NCBI GenBank assembly: GCA_965153455.1 | Contig: OZ234493.1 | Location: 7,492,213-7,556,212, forward strand | Length of the DNA stretch: 64,000 bases | Origin: Sphagnum compactum | Taxonomy: Eukaryota; Bryophyta; Sphagnopsida; Sphagnales | Reading direction: 5' to 3' | Shown here: piece by piece, positions 40,095 to 50,560 of the stretch | Numbering within the stretch: position 1 is the first letter of the stretch | Layout: the number at the start of each line of letters is the position of its first letter | Position numbers and translations under genes: made by a program | The notes under the pieces: model-generated | What the model saw: only the letters and a program-made list of their open reading frames with translations | Database searches by the model: none | Told to the model about the DNA's origin: nothing

Positions 40095-40503
40095 AACGAT
40101 ATCCGTAAATTCAGGAAAAGACAGCACGAGTAACCTCAGTTTGGTCAAACACAAGGCGAGATTAGAAAAAAAACCTGCAAAAAAGTACACATTAAGGGGG
40201 GGGTGTGACATTGAGAAAACCACCAATTTTGATGGTTCCTGAGTTTCAGCGTCTTTCTTTTTTCCTGAGCGCCTCCACTCCTGCTACATAGATTTTCACT
40301 GGTCCTACTTGTACCGCTACTATAATTCCTCTCGAACATTGTGCATTAAATGCTGAGATTCAGCATTTCGTACTGAGTTTCAGCATTTCATACTGAGATT
40401 TAATGAAATTTCCTTACTTTACGGATACCACCAAAAGAGGGGGTGGCGGTGGAAAGGAGACCCAAAGACAGGGGGAAGACAGGGTGACTTTACGGATATC
40501 TCT
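40095..40503 (-). mobile_element. MITE-like element, copy 1 (409 bp)
   Basis: The ends read AACGATATCCGTAAATTCA (left) and, on the other strand, AGAGATATCCGTAAAGTCA (right), a terminal inverted repeat of about 19 bp. ATT lies directly outside both ends (40092-40094 and 40504-40506), as a 3-bp target duplication would. There is no coding capacity. The interior has nested copies of a GCTGAAACTCAG-type motif. It is an inverted copy of the element at 41377-41763. Exact ends are uncertain by 1-2 nt. Confidence 0.7.
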
Positions 40504-41279
40504 ATTATAAACTCTTAACCCTTTCAAGATATTTAAAACCTTCTTTAGTGATTGCATGCCTCCCCAGGAAATATTCCACTCAAGAGTGGGGACAAAAAAA
40601 CTCCATCCTTTGAAACAAACCTTTATTCATCAAAAGAATTAACTCCTCTGAAAAGGAGAAAGTTTTAAATAGCTTCAACCCCCACCCCCCTTTACTCAAC
40701 ATGAGAAATAACCCTTGTGGAAAAGAGAGAAAAAAAGCATCCATTGCTTTCACATAAAAGTCATTTTTCATTATTTCAAGTTGTTCTCAAAGTTGACAAT
40801 GTTTTATCCCAAATCTTTTGTTCAATGTTAAATTTTCAAAAATTATAAACATGGAAATGTCAACCTTATTCACTTCCCTTCAAACCTTGTTTCATAAATG
40901 ATATTGTGTGTTTTTTATTTTATTTTGTTGCTTCAAATATATTTCATTTGTTACAATTTTTTTCAATTCCAAGGTGGAGTTGATTACTTTTTAGTATGCC
41001 TTAGGTGGGCCTTTTACACAAGTTAAATTGCTCTCCATATGCATGTCACATGTTTCAATTGTGTTTAACAGTGTTTTTCTTAGTATGTTTCATTATTTTT
41101 CTTTTTTCTTTTTCAAAAAAAAACATTGAGTAATATGAGAAAGATGAACAGATACATATTTGCTCAATACGAGGAATTTTTTTTCGCCTTTTCTTTCCGG
41201 GCATTTGAGAAAAAAATTAGGCAACTACTTGATGTTTTTTCCTTCCACCTTTGGGAAAAGGAGCATCAAGTGGCTGTTG

Positions 41280-42140
41280 AAGGGTTAATGATGATGTATG
41301 ACATGCACATGCAATTGGATTCATTCAATACAATTAGTCATGGTTCACAATACTAATATGAAAAACAATACATATTAGAGATATCCATAAAGTCACCCTA
41401 TGTTTAGGCCTCCTTTCACCCCCTAACCCTTCTTTTAATGGTATTTGTAAAGTAAGGAAGTTTTTATTAAATCTTAGTATTAAATGCTAAAACTTAATAC
41501 AAAATGTTGAATCTTAGCATTTAATGCATAAGGTTCTAGAGGAATTATAGTAGTTGTGTAAGTAGGAGTAATGAAAATCTATGTAGTAGTAGTGGAGTTG
41601 CCCAAGAAAAAAAAGATAGGGTGAAACTTAGGAACCATGAAAATTGATGGTTTTCTAAGTTTCACCCCCTATTGAATGCTAATGTAATTTTTTATAGGTC
41701 ACCTTGTGTATGACCAAACTTAAGGTACTGGCGCTATCTTTTCCTGACTTTACTTATATCTCTATTGTATGTGTACAAAATTCATTCGTGTTTGGTGTCT
41801 ATGTTTTTGAACAATCTATAAACTATAATTCAACATTTTTAAGAACATTGTCTAATCATCATTTTGGCAGATTTTAATGTTGACATCCTTGAAGGCAATA
41901 ATCATACAAAATATAAACAAGAACTATTAAATTTCATGGAAAAATTTGAATTCAAATCATAACTTAGTGGAAACATCACAAAATCCATATCTCAAGTAGA
42001 CCATATATGGGCAAATGTCTATGGAATTGAATGCAAATATGGTGTAATAGAAGCATATTGACTAGATTTTTTCAAACCAATTTATATTGCATTGAAACTA
42101 ATAAACATACTTCCAATGTATAACAAGAAACCATTAATGT
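41280..42140 (+). pseudogene. Helitron-type endonuclease remnant, copy 1, split by a MITE
   Basis: MMMYDMHMQLDSFNTISH (about 41290-41340) is followed, after the MITE at 41377-41763, by ADFNVDILEGNN (about 41870), LLNFMEKFEFKS, QVDHIWANVYGIE and GVIEAYWLDFFKPIYIA (about 42035-42090). This matches the C-terminal half of the endonuclease/exonuclease/phosphatase domain found beside the helicase in Helentron-type Helitrons (family pattern GDFN, LDHIW, YWSDHKPI). The first Gly of GDFN and the SDH catalytic motif are lost, and stops interrupt the frame. No Helitron helicase or Rep is present nearby. Confidence 0.6.
41377..41763 (+). mobile_element. MITE-like element, copy 2 (387 bp)
   Basis: Starts AGAGATATCCATAAAGTCA; its other end read on the minus strand is AGAGATATAAGTAAAGTCA. 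It is flanked by ATT on both sides (41374-41376 and 41764-41766). It is collinear with the reverse complement of the 40095-40503 element over its full length. The related endonuclease remnant at 50 kb lacks it and reads straight across the site, which shows directly that this is an insertion. Confidence 0.75.
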
Positions 42141-44490
42141 CTCCATTTCTCTAAGGTTTTAATGTGTCTGATTATGTGTGTACATGTTGTTTTTTTCATT
42201 TGGTGACCATTAAATGGTTTCATGTAACGCCATTAGATGTTTCATCATTTATTGCACAAAGCACCTATTGGTCACTAGATACAAAGGGCACCTTATGACC
42301 TAAATTTTATTTATTTAGTTTTTGGAGACCATGACCAAAAAAAAAATTCATATAGCAATCACAAGATGCAAAAACAATTCTAAAGACAAGTTTTCTATCT
42401 AGGTAGCTCACCAATCACAACAACAAAACAATAACAACCACCTCTTATTCAAAACCCTAAACCCAAAATGCACAAAGAAATACATTACATTATTTCATCA
42501 AATCTTCAAACAAGCTACCACTTGTTTCAAGCATCTAGGTATATAATTTTTCATTGCACATAATCAAACCCATTCAAGAAATTTACCTACATTGCAAAAA
42601 GAAAAACTTCGTTTTTCTCATAAAGCTAACAAACTTTTAACCAATTTAACTCAAGAGTTCAAAAGAATCAAAACATTTACATTGCATGTTCTTGTATGAT
42701 TTCATGTAAAACATTATTTTAAGATAAAAGCTTCTTATGGTAGAATTGATTGTTAACTTTTTTTAGGAAAAATATTGGGAACAATTGTTGCATCTTTTAG
42801 TTTCCATGGGGACCATTCACATCAATAATAATAAGAGTTTGGGACTTTTTGGCAATCCTCATTTGGATACTTTAGCAATCTAGATATAGGTGTTTATTTG
42901 TTTGGATGCGATTATTTTGTAACTCAATTTTTTAAAATTATGAGCTGCAGTGCTTACCATATTAGCACCACACCTATTGTTGTCCACATATAAGAACTCC
43001 CTTATAGTGCATCATACGTAAATTGCCCCCAAAATAAAACTCATGTGCAATAAGCAAGAATGCAAGCCCAAAAGATAGAATGAAAATAAAACACACAAAC
43101 CATATGCTAAAAAAACTTCATAAAAACACATGAAAACTTGCAAAGCAAAACATACTATGTTTTGGAATTTAAAAACCCACACCTCAAGATTATATCCCAA
43201 CACCAAATAGCCCAAATTATGTTTACATTTGAACCAATTCTAAGTGAAAACACACTTAATTATGCTAACTTAGCTTAACACTAAACAAATTGTGACTTAA
43301 CCGGGTAACTAAACTAACAATCCTAACAAAACCCCCTTCCTTTGCTCTTGGTACTACCAGAAAGCCCTAAACAAAGTGGTGTGCACATATGTTGTTTGGT
43401 AATTTTTGAATCAATGGAGCAAAAGTTATTAAATTTTGAGTGATTTTTGTGTATGTAAATCAATATAAAGGTTTTAAAATAACTTTTTCACAATTGGGAT
43501 TCAAAAGAATAAAGCTCTCTTCAACTGCAATCCCATAGTAGCTCAACAAATTTGGCACTAATTAAACAATTTTTCAATTTGCCAAAATTTAAAAAAAATA
43601 ATGCATGAAATGCTGAAATTTCAGAATTTAATAATGGGAAGCAAGTCCAAGTCTCATTCACCTTCAAATTAGGCATGTCATACAATGCATAAGAATGAAG
43701 AATTCATGTTAAGGCACATGCAAACAAGAACTAAGAAATATAGCAAATGAATGATGTGCATGAAAATGAATGAAAAATGATTTCTTTCTTTCATTCATGT
43801 TCAAAAATATAAATAATTTTATGATGTATGCCAAAAAAATTGAAAATTAACATCTAATGCACTGAAGTGCATTTAAAAAAATCAAAAAAATTATTTGGTG
43901 CTAAAGTACTGAATCCAATAGTATTGGGATAAGTGAGCTTACAAATGTGAAACAAATATGGAATAGGGGTTTCACATTTCTAAGCGCAACGCCTATTTGA
44001 AATTTGAGTATGGGTTAGGAAGAGAAGGAAAGCCGTTCATATGTTAGCTAGAGAGAGTCTCCACAACACTAATCAATAGGTTTCAACTTTGTCCACTCTC
44101 ACACAAAATGTAAGACAAAAATTTGATGTAACATGCATGCAATTTGCAAATAACGAAGTCAAGTTGAATGCATGGTTGAAGTGTATTATGGAATACGAAT
44201 TCTGGTTGAGGTTCTCATTCAATTTTGTCATATGTGCTACAATTCACAGGCCAGACAAGAATATTAAATCATGATTCCCTGCATTTGTAAGAATGCCTTC
44301 CACCAAGAAATATGATGGACTAAGGACAATCAAACTTCTTGAAATCCATACTCTAAAAATTTCTTGATTCCCTATATTACTTAAGGGTCTAACACCTGAA
44401 AGATCACTCTGTTATGGATTGGTATCAAGATTATAAAGTGAAGTTTTCTGTTGCACATTAAAGTTTTATGCCTTGTGTCTCACTTTGGGG
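42141..44490. other. Intergenic, no recognised gene
   Basis: AT-rich, with no supported gene. It may contain more of the Helitron-type element beyond the endonuclease, but nothing is readable. Confidence 0.4.
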
Positions 44491-44499
44491 GTTTGGCAC

Positions 44500-44755
44500 T
44501 TTGTCTGTCAATTCAGAATTTGGAGTCTCTCATCTGTATATGAAGTTTTGTGCATCTCGTGTTATTTCAAAGCTTGTGAAACTCATTTTGAAGTTTTGTC
44601 CCTCTCCTCTCACTTCTGAGTTTGGTCCCTCCCATCTTACCTTGAAATTTGATGTTTCCCCCTTAAAGTTTGGCACCTCTCTCATGTTGAAGTTTGGAGC
44701 CTCCCTCATTACTTCAAAATTGGGTGCCTCCCGCATCACTACCTGTTGTGCACAA
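44500..44755 (-). repeat. Degenerate minisatellite of about 24-27 bp
   Basis: Variants of TTGAAGTTTGG(C/A)(A/G)CCTC(T/C)CTCAT follow one another about nine times. Read on the minus strand the units translate to MREAPNFEV-like peptides in one open frame (44530-44739). That frame is probably a by-product of the repeat. Confidence 0.7.
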
Positions 44756-45242
44756 AAAAAAGCATAAACTTGATGTGTAAATTCAGTAGCACTACAGCAG
44801 ACTAGAAATGCAATCCTTCACTACTACAACATCTTACCAAGCATGAGAGATAGACCCATCACCTGTTCTGAACTCATAATATATACCATCCATGGTCAAT
44901 TTGAAGGGGAGTGTGCATTACCTTTTCATCTACTGTTCCTAGCCTTGCTTCAAAGCTGTTCACCACTGCACAGCCAGGCCTTTGATTCAAGCTCAAACAT
45001 CGCCCCAAAAATCCTTTTCTCAGAACTGGCTGTAAACACCAACAGAAACCAAACATATCTATGAGATTGCAGAGAAGTTTTTACAATAAAACTTTGAAGG
45101 CAAAACGACAATGACCTAGAGTGCCTCACAAAGTGTTAGACTATCACCTTCATCATGAATAGCCATGATGAGCTGCCATGACTGGTGTCATGAAACCTGG
45201 TTCAAATGTCCCTTATCTATCACATGATGATGAGGCAAAAGT

Positions 45243-45705
45243 GATCAAGCAATTTGTGGAAGAAACCAAGGTATGAAGCAAAAATGATCAAGAAATTTAT
45301 GGAACAAACCAAGGATGATTAAGCAAAAACGATCAAGAAATTTATTGGAGAAACCGAGGATGATGAAGCAAAAATGATCAAGAAATTTGTTGAAGAAACC
45401 GAGGATGATGAAGCAAAAATGATCAAGAAATTTGTTGAAGAAACCGAGGATGATGAAGCAAAAATGATCAAGAAATTTGTTGAAGAAACCGAGGATGGTG
45501 AAGCAATTTGTGGAAGAAACCAAGAGATGAAGCAAAAATGATCAAGAAATTTGTTGAAGAACCCAAGGGATGAAGCAAAAATGATCAAGAAATTTGTTGA
45601 AGAACCCAAGGGATGAAGCAAAAATGATCAAGAAATTTGTTGAAGAACCCAATGGATGAAGCAACAATGATCAAGAAATAGTTGAAGAACCCCAAGGGAT
45701 GAAGC
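45243..45705 (+). repeat. 45/43-bp tandem minisatellite
   Basis: The motif GATCAAGAAATTTGTTGAAG starts near 45243, 45286, 45331, 45376, 45421, 45466, 45540, 45583, 45626 and 45669. The 45-nt units in the middle are nearly identical. The flanking units are 43 nt, and one truncated unit lies at about 45510. The 45-nt units keep an open plus-strand frame with a 15-residue period containing KKFVEETEDDEAKMI; the 43-nt units break it. Confidence 0.9.
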
Positions 45706-45710
45706 ATTGG

Positions 45711-45726
45711 TTTAGGGTTTAGGGTT
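45711..45726 (+). repeat. Short interstitial telomere-type motif
   Basis: Just over two copies of TTTAGGG directly after the minisatellite. The same bases form the last codons of the minus-strand 616-codon frame. Confidence 0.8.
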
Positions 45727-47562
45727 CAAGGTAGGAGATGCAGCAAGCAGCAGCAACAGGTTTGAGATGTACGTAGAAGAAGGAAGATGAGCAAGAACAA
45801 TGTGGTGTGGGAAGAGGTCTCTAGTGAAGAAGGTAAAGCAATTTGATGAAGAGGAAAAAGCTTGAGGGCATGATGAGAGAGAGTAAGAATGAAGGAGATA
45901 GATGTTTTGTACCAGGCATCTGCATTGAGTACAAGAGTTTTTGGATCTGGACATTGTTTTCTGCTGCTGCTGCCACTGCTGCTTGCTCATCATCATGTTG
46001 GCTGCTGCCTCTTCCACGAGCCTGATGAGAACTTCAGGCGTCTTGTTGTTGTTGTTGGTTTGCAGCCTGCTGCTATTCCTATGACGCTGCTGCTCTAATT
46101 TGGGTCCCCTTTGCAGTTCGATTCTGAACCGTCCGGACCCGTTGTTGATGATGTATTGGTGGGGGAAAGCTTTGGTGGGAATCCGGTGTTGTTGTTCCTT
46201 TTTCTGTAGTTGCTGCTCCTTGGGTTCTTGATCTCCTCCTCCTCCCGGCTCCCAAGAGTATGGGGCGAGCAGCGACGACGGCGTCATACAGTCGTTGCTG
46301 CTGCTGCTGATGCTGGACGTGGAATTGGCTCTTGATCCGTCGCGCATGCCAAACTGCGGGGGCATGGAAAACTCGTGCATGAGGAGGGGACCCACTTCTT
46401 TGGGAAGTCTTCCTCTTCTTACTTGCGAGAATTCGACGCTGCTGTTGTTGTCGCCGAAGACAAAAGAGGAGGCGATGGGTGAGAAGGGAAAGTCCTCCTC
46501 ATCGTCCACAATATCTACCACCTCTTCTTCTTCTTCTTCTTCTTCTGCTCTGTCATAGGCCTCAAAGTCGAGCTTGCCCACACTCGGTATCGATCCCCCT
46601 GACGATTCCCTCTCCCATCTATGCCTGCGGCCATACATATGATCCCCGCTCCTAGTGTACGCAAACACCTCTTTCATCATTGACCCTGTAGCAGCTCTGT
46701 GCGCTTCCCTCGCAGCAGCAATCGGAGCGGCGGCGGCGCACATCCCCCTCGACGACGTCAGAGGAGGCGGCGGCTTTGGTCTTGTCTTGGACAACTTCGT
46801 GAGCTGCGGTGGTGGTACGTCTCTGGGCTTCTTCTGCGCCACTATCGACAGGTTCCACGAGTTGCCGTTTGACGACCAGCGCTCGTGGGTCAAGAGCTGC
46901 TGCTGGGTCTCGTGCATTGTTGCTGCAGGATGGGCGGATGCGCGATGGCTGTCGTCGTCGTCGTCGTCGTCGTCTTCAGGGAATGTTATATGATCAGAAG
47001 AGCCGCCTGAGGCGATGCTAGTCTCGGGCGCGACGTTGTGATCCAGAGTGCTGCTACCGGGTGAGGAGATGATGATGCTCTCGTTCTCGTACTTGAGATC
47101 GTCATCATGATGCTCCTCGTAGTTGTAGTATCCGAAGTTACGTTTCTCTAAAGCTTCCGAGTCCGGAGCTTTCCCGACCCGCTTCCGCATGAACTTCAAC
47201 CCATCGGCGGAAATGTTGAGCCGACTAAGGTTGTCACGCAGAAGAAGAGATCCGCTCGTGGGTCTGCTTTCTGGAGGCGCCGGCAGACTAGCCTGATTGC
47301 AAGTGTCGAAACCGTGGGGGCGCTCGGGCTTCCAGGAATCTGAGCAGACCTGCAGTACGCGCTTGCCATGCTCACGCTCCCATCTAAATGGAGGCGGCGC
47401 ACAGCTGCTTCCCTCCACGGATCGGAACGAGGGAGTTGCGCCGAAGGAGTTCAAGGCACTGGTGTTGTTGGAAGTATTGGAGATGGTGGTCTCGTGGCTG
47501 AAGAAGAGATTCTCCCTCCTGTCATCGACGTCGCGGGGGCCCATAATGCGCACCACCCCCAT
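45712..47562 (-). CDS. Plant-specific low-complexity protein, weakly DUF688-like, 616-codon frame
   Basis: A long uninterrupted frame with ATG at 47560-47562. APPPFRWEREHGKR (about residues 55-68) and APYSWEPGGGG (about residue 430) resemble the 'PFxWE..PG' motifs of DUF688-type plant proteins, whose function is unknown. Basic RPKPPPPLTSSRG, a poly-Asp run (GAC codons, 46951-46975) and a poly-Glu run (GAA/GAG codons, 46523-46550) point to a largely disordered, possibly nuclear or cytoskeletal protein. FSMPPQFGMRDGSRAN and VLIRLVEEAA, nearer the end, look conserved-like. The last 70 or so codons run through sequence that includes telomere-type DNA and are unlikely to be real protein. TGCCTG|GTACAA near 45925 could be a donor, so the true C-terminus may differ. 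The gene is probably real; the function is unknown. Confidence 0.65.
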   Translation of the reverse strand: MGVVRIMGPRDVDDRRENLFFSHETTISNTSNNTSALNSFGATPSFRSVEGSSCAPPPFRWEREHGKRVLQVCSDSWKPERPHGFDTCNQASLPAPPESRPTSGSLLLRDNLSRLNISADGLKFMRKRVGKAPDSEALEKRNFGYYNYEEHHDDDLKYENESIIISSPGSSTLDHNVAPETSIASGGSSDHITFPEDDDDDDDDSHRASAHPAATMHETQQQLLTHERWSSNGNSWNLSIVAQKKPRDVPPPQLTKLSKTRPKPPPPLTSSRGMCAAAAPIAAAREAHRAATGSMMKEVFAYTRSGDHMYGRRHRWERESSGGSIPSVGKLDFEAYDRAEEEEEEEEVVDIVDDEEDFPFSPIASSFVFGDNNSSVEFSQVRRGRLPKEVGPLLMHEFSMPPQFGMRDGSRANSTSSISSSSNDCMTPSSLLAPYSWEPGGGGDQEPKEQQLQKKEQQHRIPTKAFPHQYIINNGSGRFRIELQRGPKLEQQRHRNSSRLQTNNNNKTPEVLIRLVEEAAANMMMSKQQWQQQQKTMSRSKNSCTQCRCLVQNIYLLHSYSLSSCPQAFSSSSNCFTFFTRDLFPHHIVLAHLPSSTYISNLLLLLAASPTLNPKP

Positions 47563-47584
47563 GATGCTCCTCCGCTTTGAGATT

Positions 47585-47785
47585 TCAATCCGATGAAGTC
47601 TCTGGCCTCTTCCGGGAGCAGCCCCGCTTGGAGGAGAAGGAGGAGTCCCGCTGCAACTTGGAGCTCTGCATGGATCCTCCGCTAAAGCTGGAGCTTAGGA
47701 AATCTAATAACTCTTGGGTGAAGAATATTCGAACTTGGGCAGAATTTCTCCAGAGCTCCTCCTCTTGCTCGGAGTTCTTCATCAT
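47585..47785 (-). other. Possible upstream ORF (66 codons) of the DUF688-like gene
   Basis: ATG at 47783-47785 opens a 66-codon frame ending in TGA 22 nt before the main ATG, in another frame. It contains a plausible helix, RIFFTQELLDFLSSSF. It could be a translated upstream ORF that dampens the main frame, or a 5' coding segment separated by an unrecognised intron or an assembly indel. The main frame itself stays open for at least 25 codons upstream of its ATG. Confidence 0.35.
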
Positions 47786-47789
47786 CCTC

Positions 47790-48700
47790 TTGAGACCTGA
47801 GTTGCTAAGCAGCACTGATCTTGGCTCAATTTCCCAAAGCCCAATTGTTTTCTAGACTAGAAGGAGCTGCTGGACACATGCATGTCCTTTAGCACTAACC
47901 AAAGTTCTGCCCAACTGAAGAATGTCTCATGCGTGTAGAAGAAGAACAACAACAACAACAACCACAACAAGAAACACCACAGTTAGCAACTGTTGCAACT
48001 GTGCAAAGTGGCTGGTGATGAGCTGCTGTTAGCTTTAATTGCTGATTCTGGCGACTGCTTCACCAACTCCTGCAGGAGATTCATTTTGCAAAGACTACAA
48101 GGACTTCTGGCATACCCACAAACAAAAACAACAACAACAACAACAACATCAACCAGAACACATAGAGCTGCTGCTACTGATGTCCGGGACGTTCCAGAGA
48201 GACCCAAAAAGATGCATGCAAGAACTGCAGCAGCTGAGTCAACTAGCAGAGACAACAAAATAAATAAAAGCATCAAGCTCAAACCTAGTTTTCAAAAACC
48301 CCGTCAGATTCTTCTTCCCAGGTACACTCGGCCCTCCGTCCTCATAAATCTCGACTAGAAACGATCACAAGTCCGTTAACGGATTCTCTTCTCCGCTCCT
48401 GTGTGCACTGATCAACAATGCCTCAAAGCTGCTGCTGCTGCGCACAATTTGAGATTGCAGAATTCTTACAAAAAGCTTTCCAAGATGATGCAGGGACTCG
48501 GCGTTGCTAATCCGGCGGAGCTTAAAGGAAGACTTGGCGCTTTGCTCGCTTTCTTGGCTATTATTCCACCTATTCTTCACTTTCTCCCCTTTCTTCAAAT
48601 AAGAAAAACACAAGCGGCTCTTCCACGAGAGGCTCTCTGTCCTTGAAAAATTACATATAGTAAAGGACGTCGGGATGAAATGAAGCTTTCCATCCATCCA
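47790..48700 (-). promoter_or_regulatory. 5' flank of the DUF688-like gene
   Basis: A GC-balanced stretch with CAACAA repeats at 47948-47968 and 48123-48145 on the plus strand, common in plant leaders. Open frames on both strands at 48365-48697 overlap and neither resembles a known protein. Sequence becomes AT-rich beyond 48700, which probably marks the end of the promoter. Confidence 0.35.
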
Positions 48701-49799
48701 TCCGTTTAATGTTCTACTATGAACTTGAGTTATATTGGATGAAAATTTGTTGGCCTTGCCTTAGGCCTACCAAGGCAAAGATATTATTGTGTTTAGATTC
48801 ATTATGGAGTATACCCTAGTACCTTGGCCAATTCAACATTAATTAATATTATTTTAAGAATTGTTGAAATTTTCAAGAATTATTTCTTCCAAATCAAAAA
48901 AATATTGTGAAGCATAATAGTGAATATTTAGGAATACTCCCATTTTTTGAAATGAAAAGTTTCAAAATTAATTAATTATTCAACGGACATGTGTTGAAAT
49001 GGCCAAGGTACTAACTATGGTAGTAGCTCAAGGGATTTTGGCCCCTAGGTCCTCTCTCTAAGGTCTCTATTTTTATATGAGGATTTTTGAAAGATGATAT
49101 TTTGGCTTGTGTTGAAATTTGAGATTAGTTCCAGAGGTATAATATTTGGAAGGATTTTGGTTTCTTTTTAGAGGATTTTTTTGAAGATTATATTTTTGCA
49201 TCGTGAAATATTTGAGTTTCGATAATTCTTCTTTTGCCTCAAGATGTTTTTAAAATGTAAATGGCAAGGCCATAGTGTTGACACACCCTCTTGTTAGCTT
49301 TATGAAAGATCATGAAAATACTTTTCTCACATTTGTATTAAGAAATAAATTTTTTTAATCTTCTTTGAATTTATTGTGAATATTTGAAAATTGAAACCAT
49401 AGTTTTTATTTCTTTCTTTTAACCATACAAATGAATATAAAATTGTAAATAATCATATTGTTTAAGAAAATGCAAGTTTTTCAAAGTTGAATAATGTAAG
49501 CAATTTTTAGCAATGTGCATGAGATATTTCGATGTTTGAAACAAACATCAATATCGAATGGATATAATTTAGATGAAAAGATTTTCATTCTTAGTCTCAT
49601 TTTCATTTTTAAGTTTGACAATTTGACAATTCTTATATTTGTTTTTATCACATTTTGAATTTAGGGCTTTCTGTGAAAGGTGTTTTGTTATTGTGTTTGA
49701 TGGGTGTATGTGGATAAAAAAATCATCCAAATTTTTGTTTGTTTTGTTATTGATGTTTATGGTTATTTCTTTTCACATGGTCAATGAAAAAAAGAAGTA
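48701..49799. other. AT-rich intergenic region
   Basis: No gene, repeat array or transposon end recognised. Confidence 0.5.
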
Positions 49800-50560
49800 A
49801 AAATACAAATTTAAGCCAAACTATTAAATTTCATTCCAATTAATTTCACAATTTAGTGAAAGCATCACAAAAGTTTGATGCCAATTAGAGCATATATGGG
49901 CGAATGTCCTTAGAAATGAATGCAAATTTGGTGTAATAGAAGCATATTGGTCAAATTTTCACAAATCGATTTATATTGCATTCAAATTATCAAACGCATT
50001 TCCAATGTATAACAAAAAACCATTAATGTCTCCATTTATTTAAAGTGTAATGTTTGTAATTATATGCATGTAAATGTTGCATTTTCCACTTAATTAATTA
50101 CTCCCAAAATGTTGGCAGTTTGGTTATTGTCTTTTAAAATGTCAACATTAAAGTCTCCCATAATGATAATTGGACAATGTTTGGGAGAATGTTGAATTAT
50201 AGTTTGAAAAATTGTTTAGGAATATAAACATGAATGAATTTTATACACACATATAGTATGTATTACTTTTTATGTATTAGTATTAAAAGTTGTTGCTATA
50301 TATTCTGAACTATCACTAATTGTATTGAAAGAATTTAAGTGCATGTGTATGTCATACATCATCATTAACCCATGACTGTCATGGATTGAAATACATAAAT
50401 ACTTTGATGAATTTGTAAATTTGTGCACATTTATTGATGCATCATGTATTCGTGTTTCTATAAAACATAAGATCTGACACATTTGAGGGTTATGATTATG
50501 ATAGATGTATTCATAATGTTGGTGTAAAGAAGTTGTATTCAAGGTTTGTATAATTACATG
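49800..50560. pseudogene. Helitron-type endonuclease remnant, copy 2, internally inverted
   Basis: The plus strand from 49820 to about 50085 carries the C-terminal piece (EHIWANVLRNE, then GVIEAYWSNFHKSIYIAFKL). The minus strand from about 50560 to 50100 carries the upstream piece (MMMYDIHMHLNSFNTISD, then CPIIIMGDFNVDIL). The two halves of one domain therefore point in opposite directions, with the junction near 50085-50105. It keeps GDFN but has lost SDH. It is related to the copy at 41280-42140 and lacks the MITE. Confidence 0.6.

Noticed and set aside
45245-45621. Minus-strand 96- and 100-codon repeat frames (FLDHFCFIILGFFNK type) as genes
   Set aside because: They are translations of the 45/43-bp minisatellite and exist in more than one frame, as expected of a repeat whose units lack stops.
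45243-45705. CRISPR-like array
   Set aside because: Units are directly adjacent with no unique spacers, and the context is a plant nuclear genome.
48365-48697. Minus-strand 110-codon frame upstream of the DUF688-like gene as a coding exon
   Set aside because: An equally long plus-strand frame overlaps it, no motif is present, and no splice pair to the main frame could be justified.
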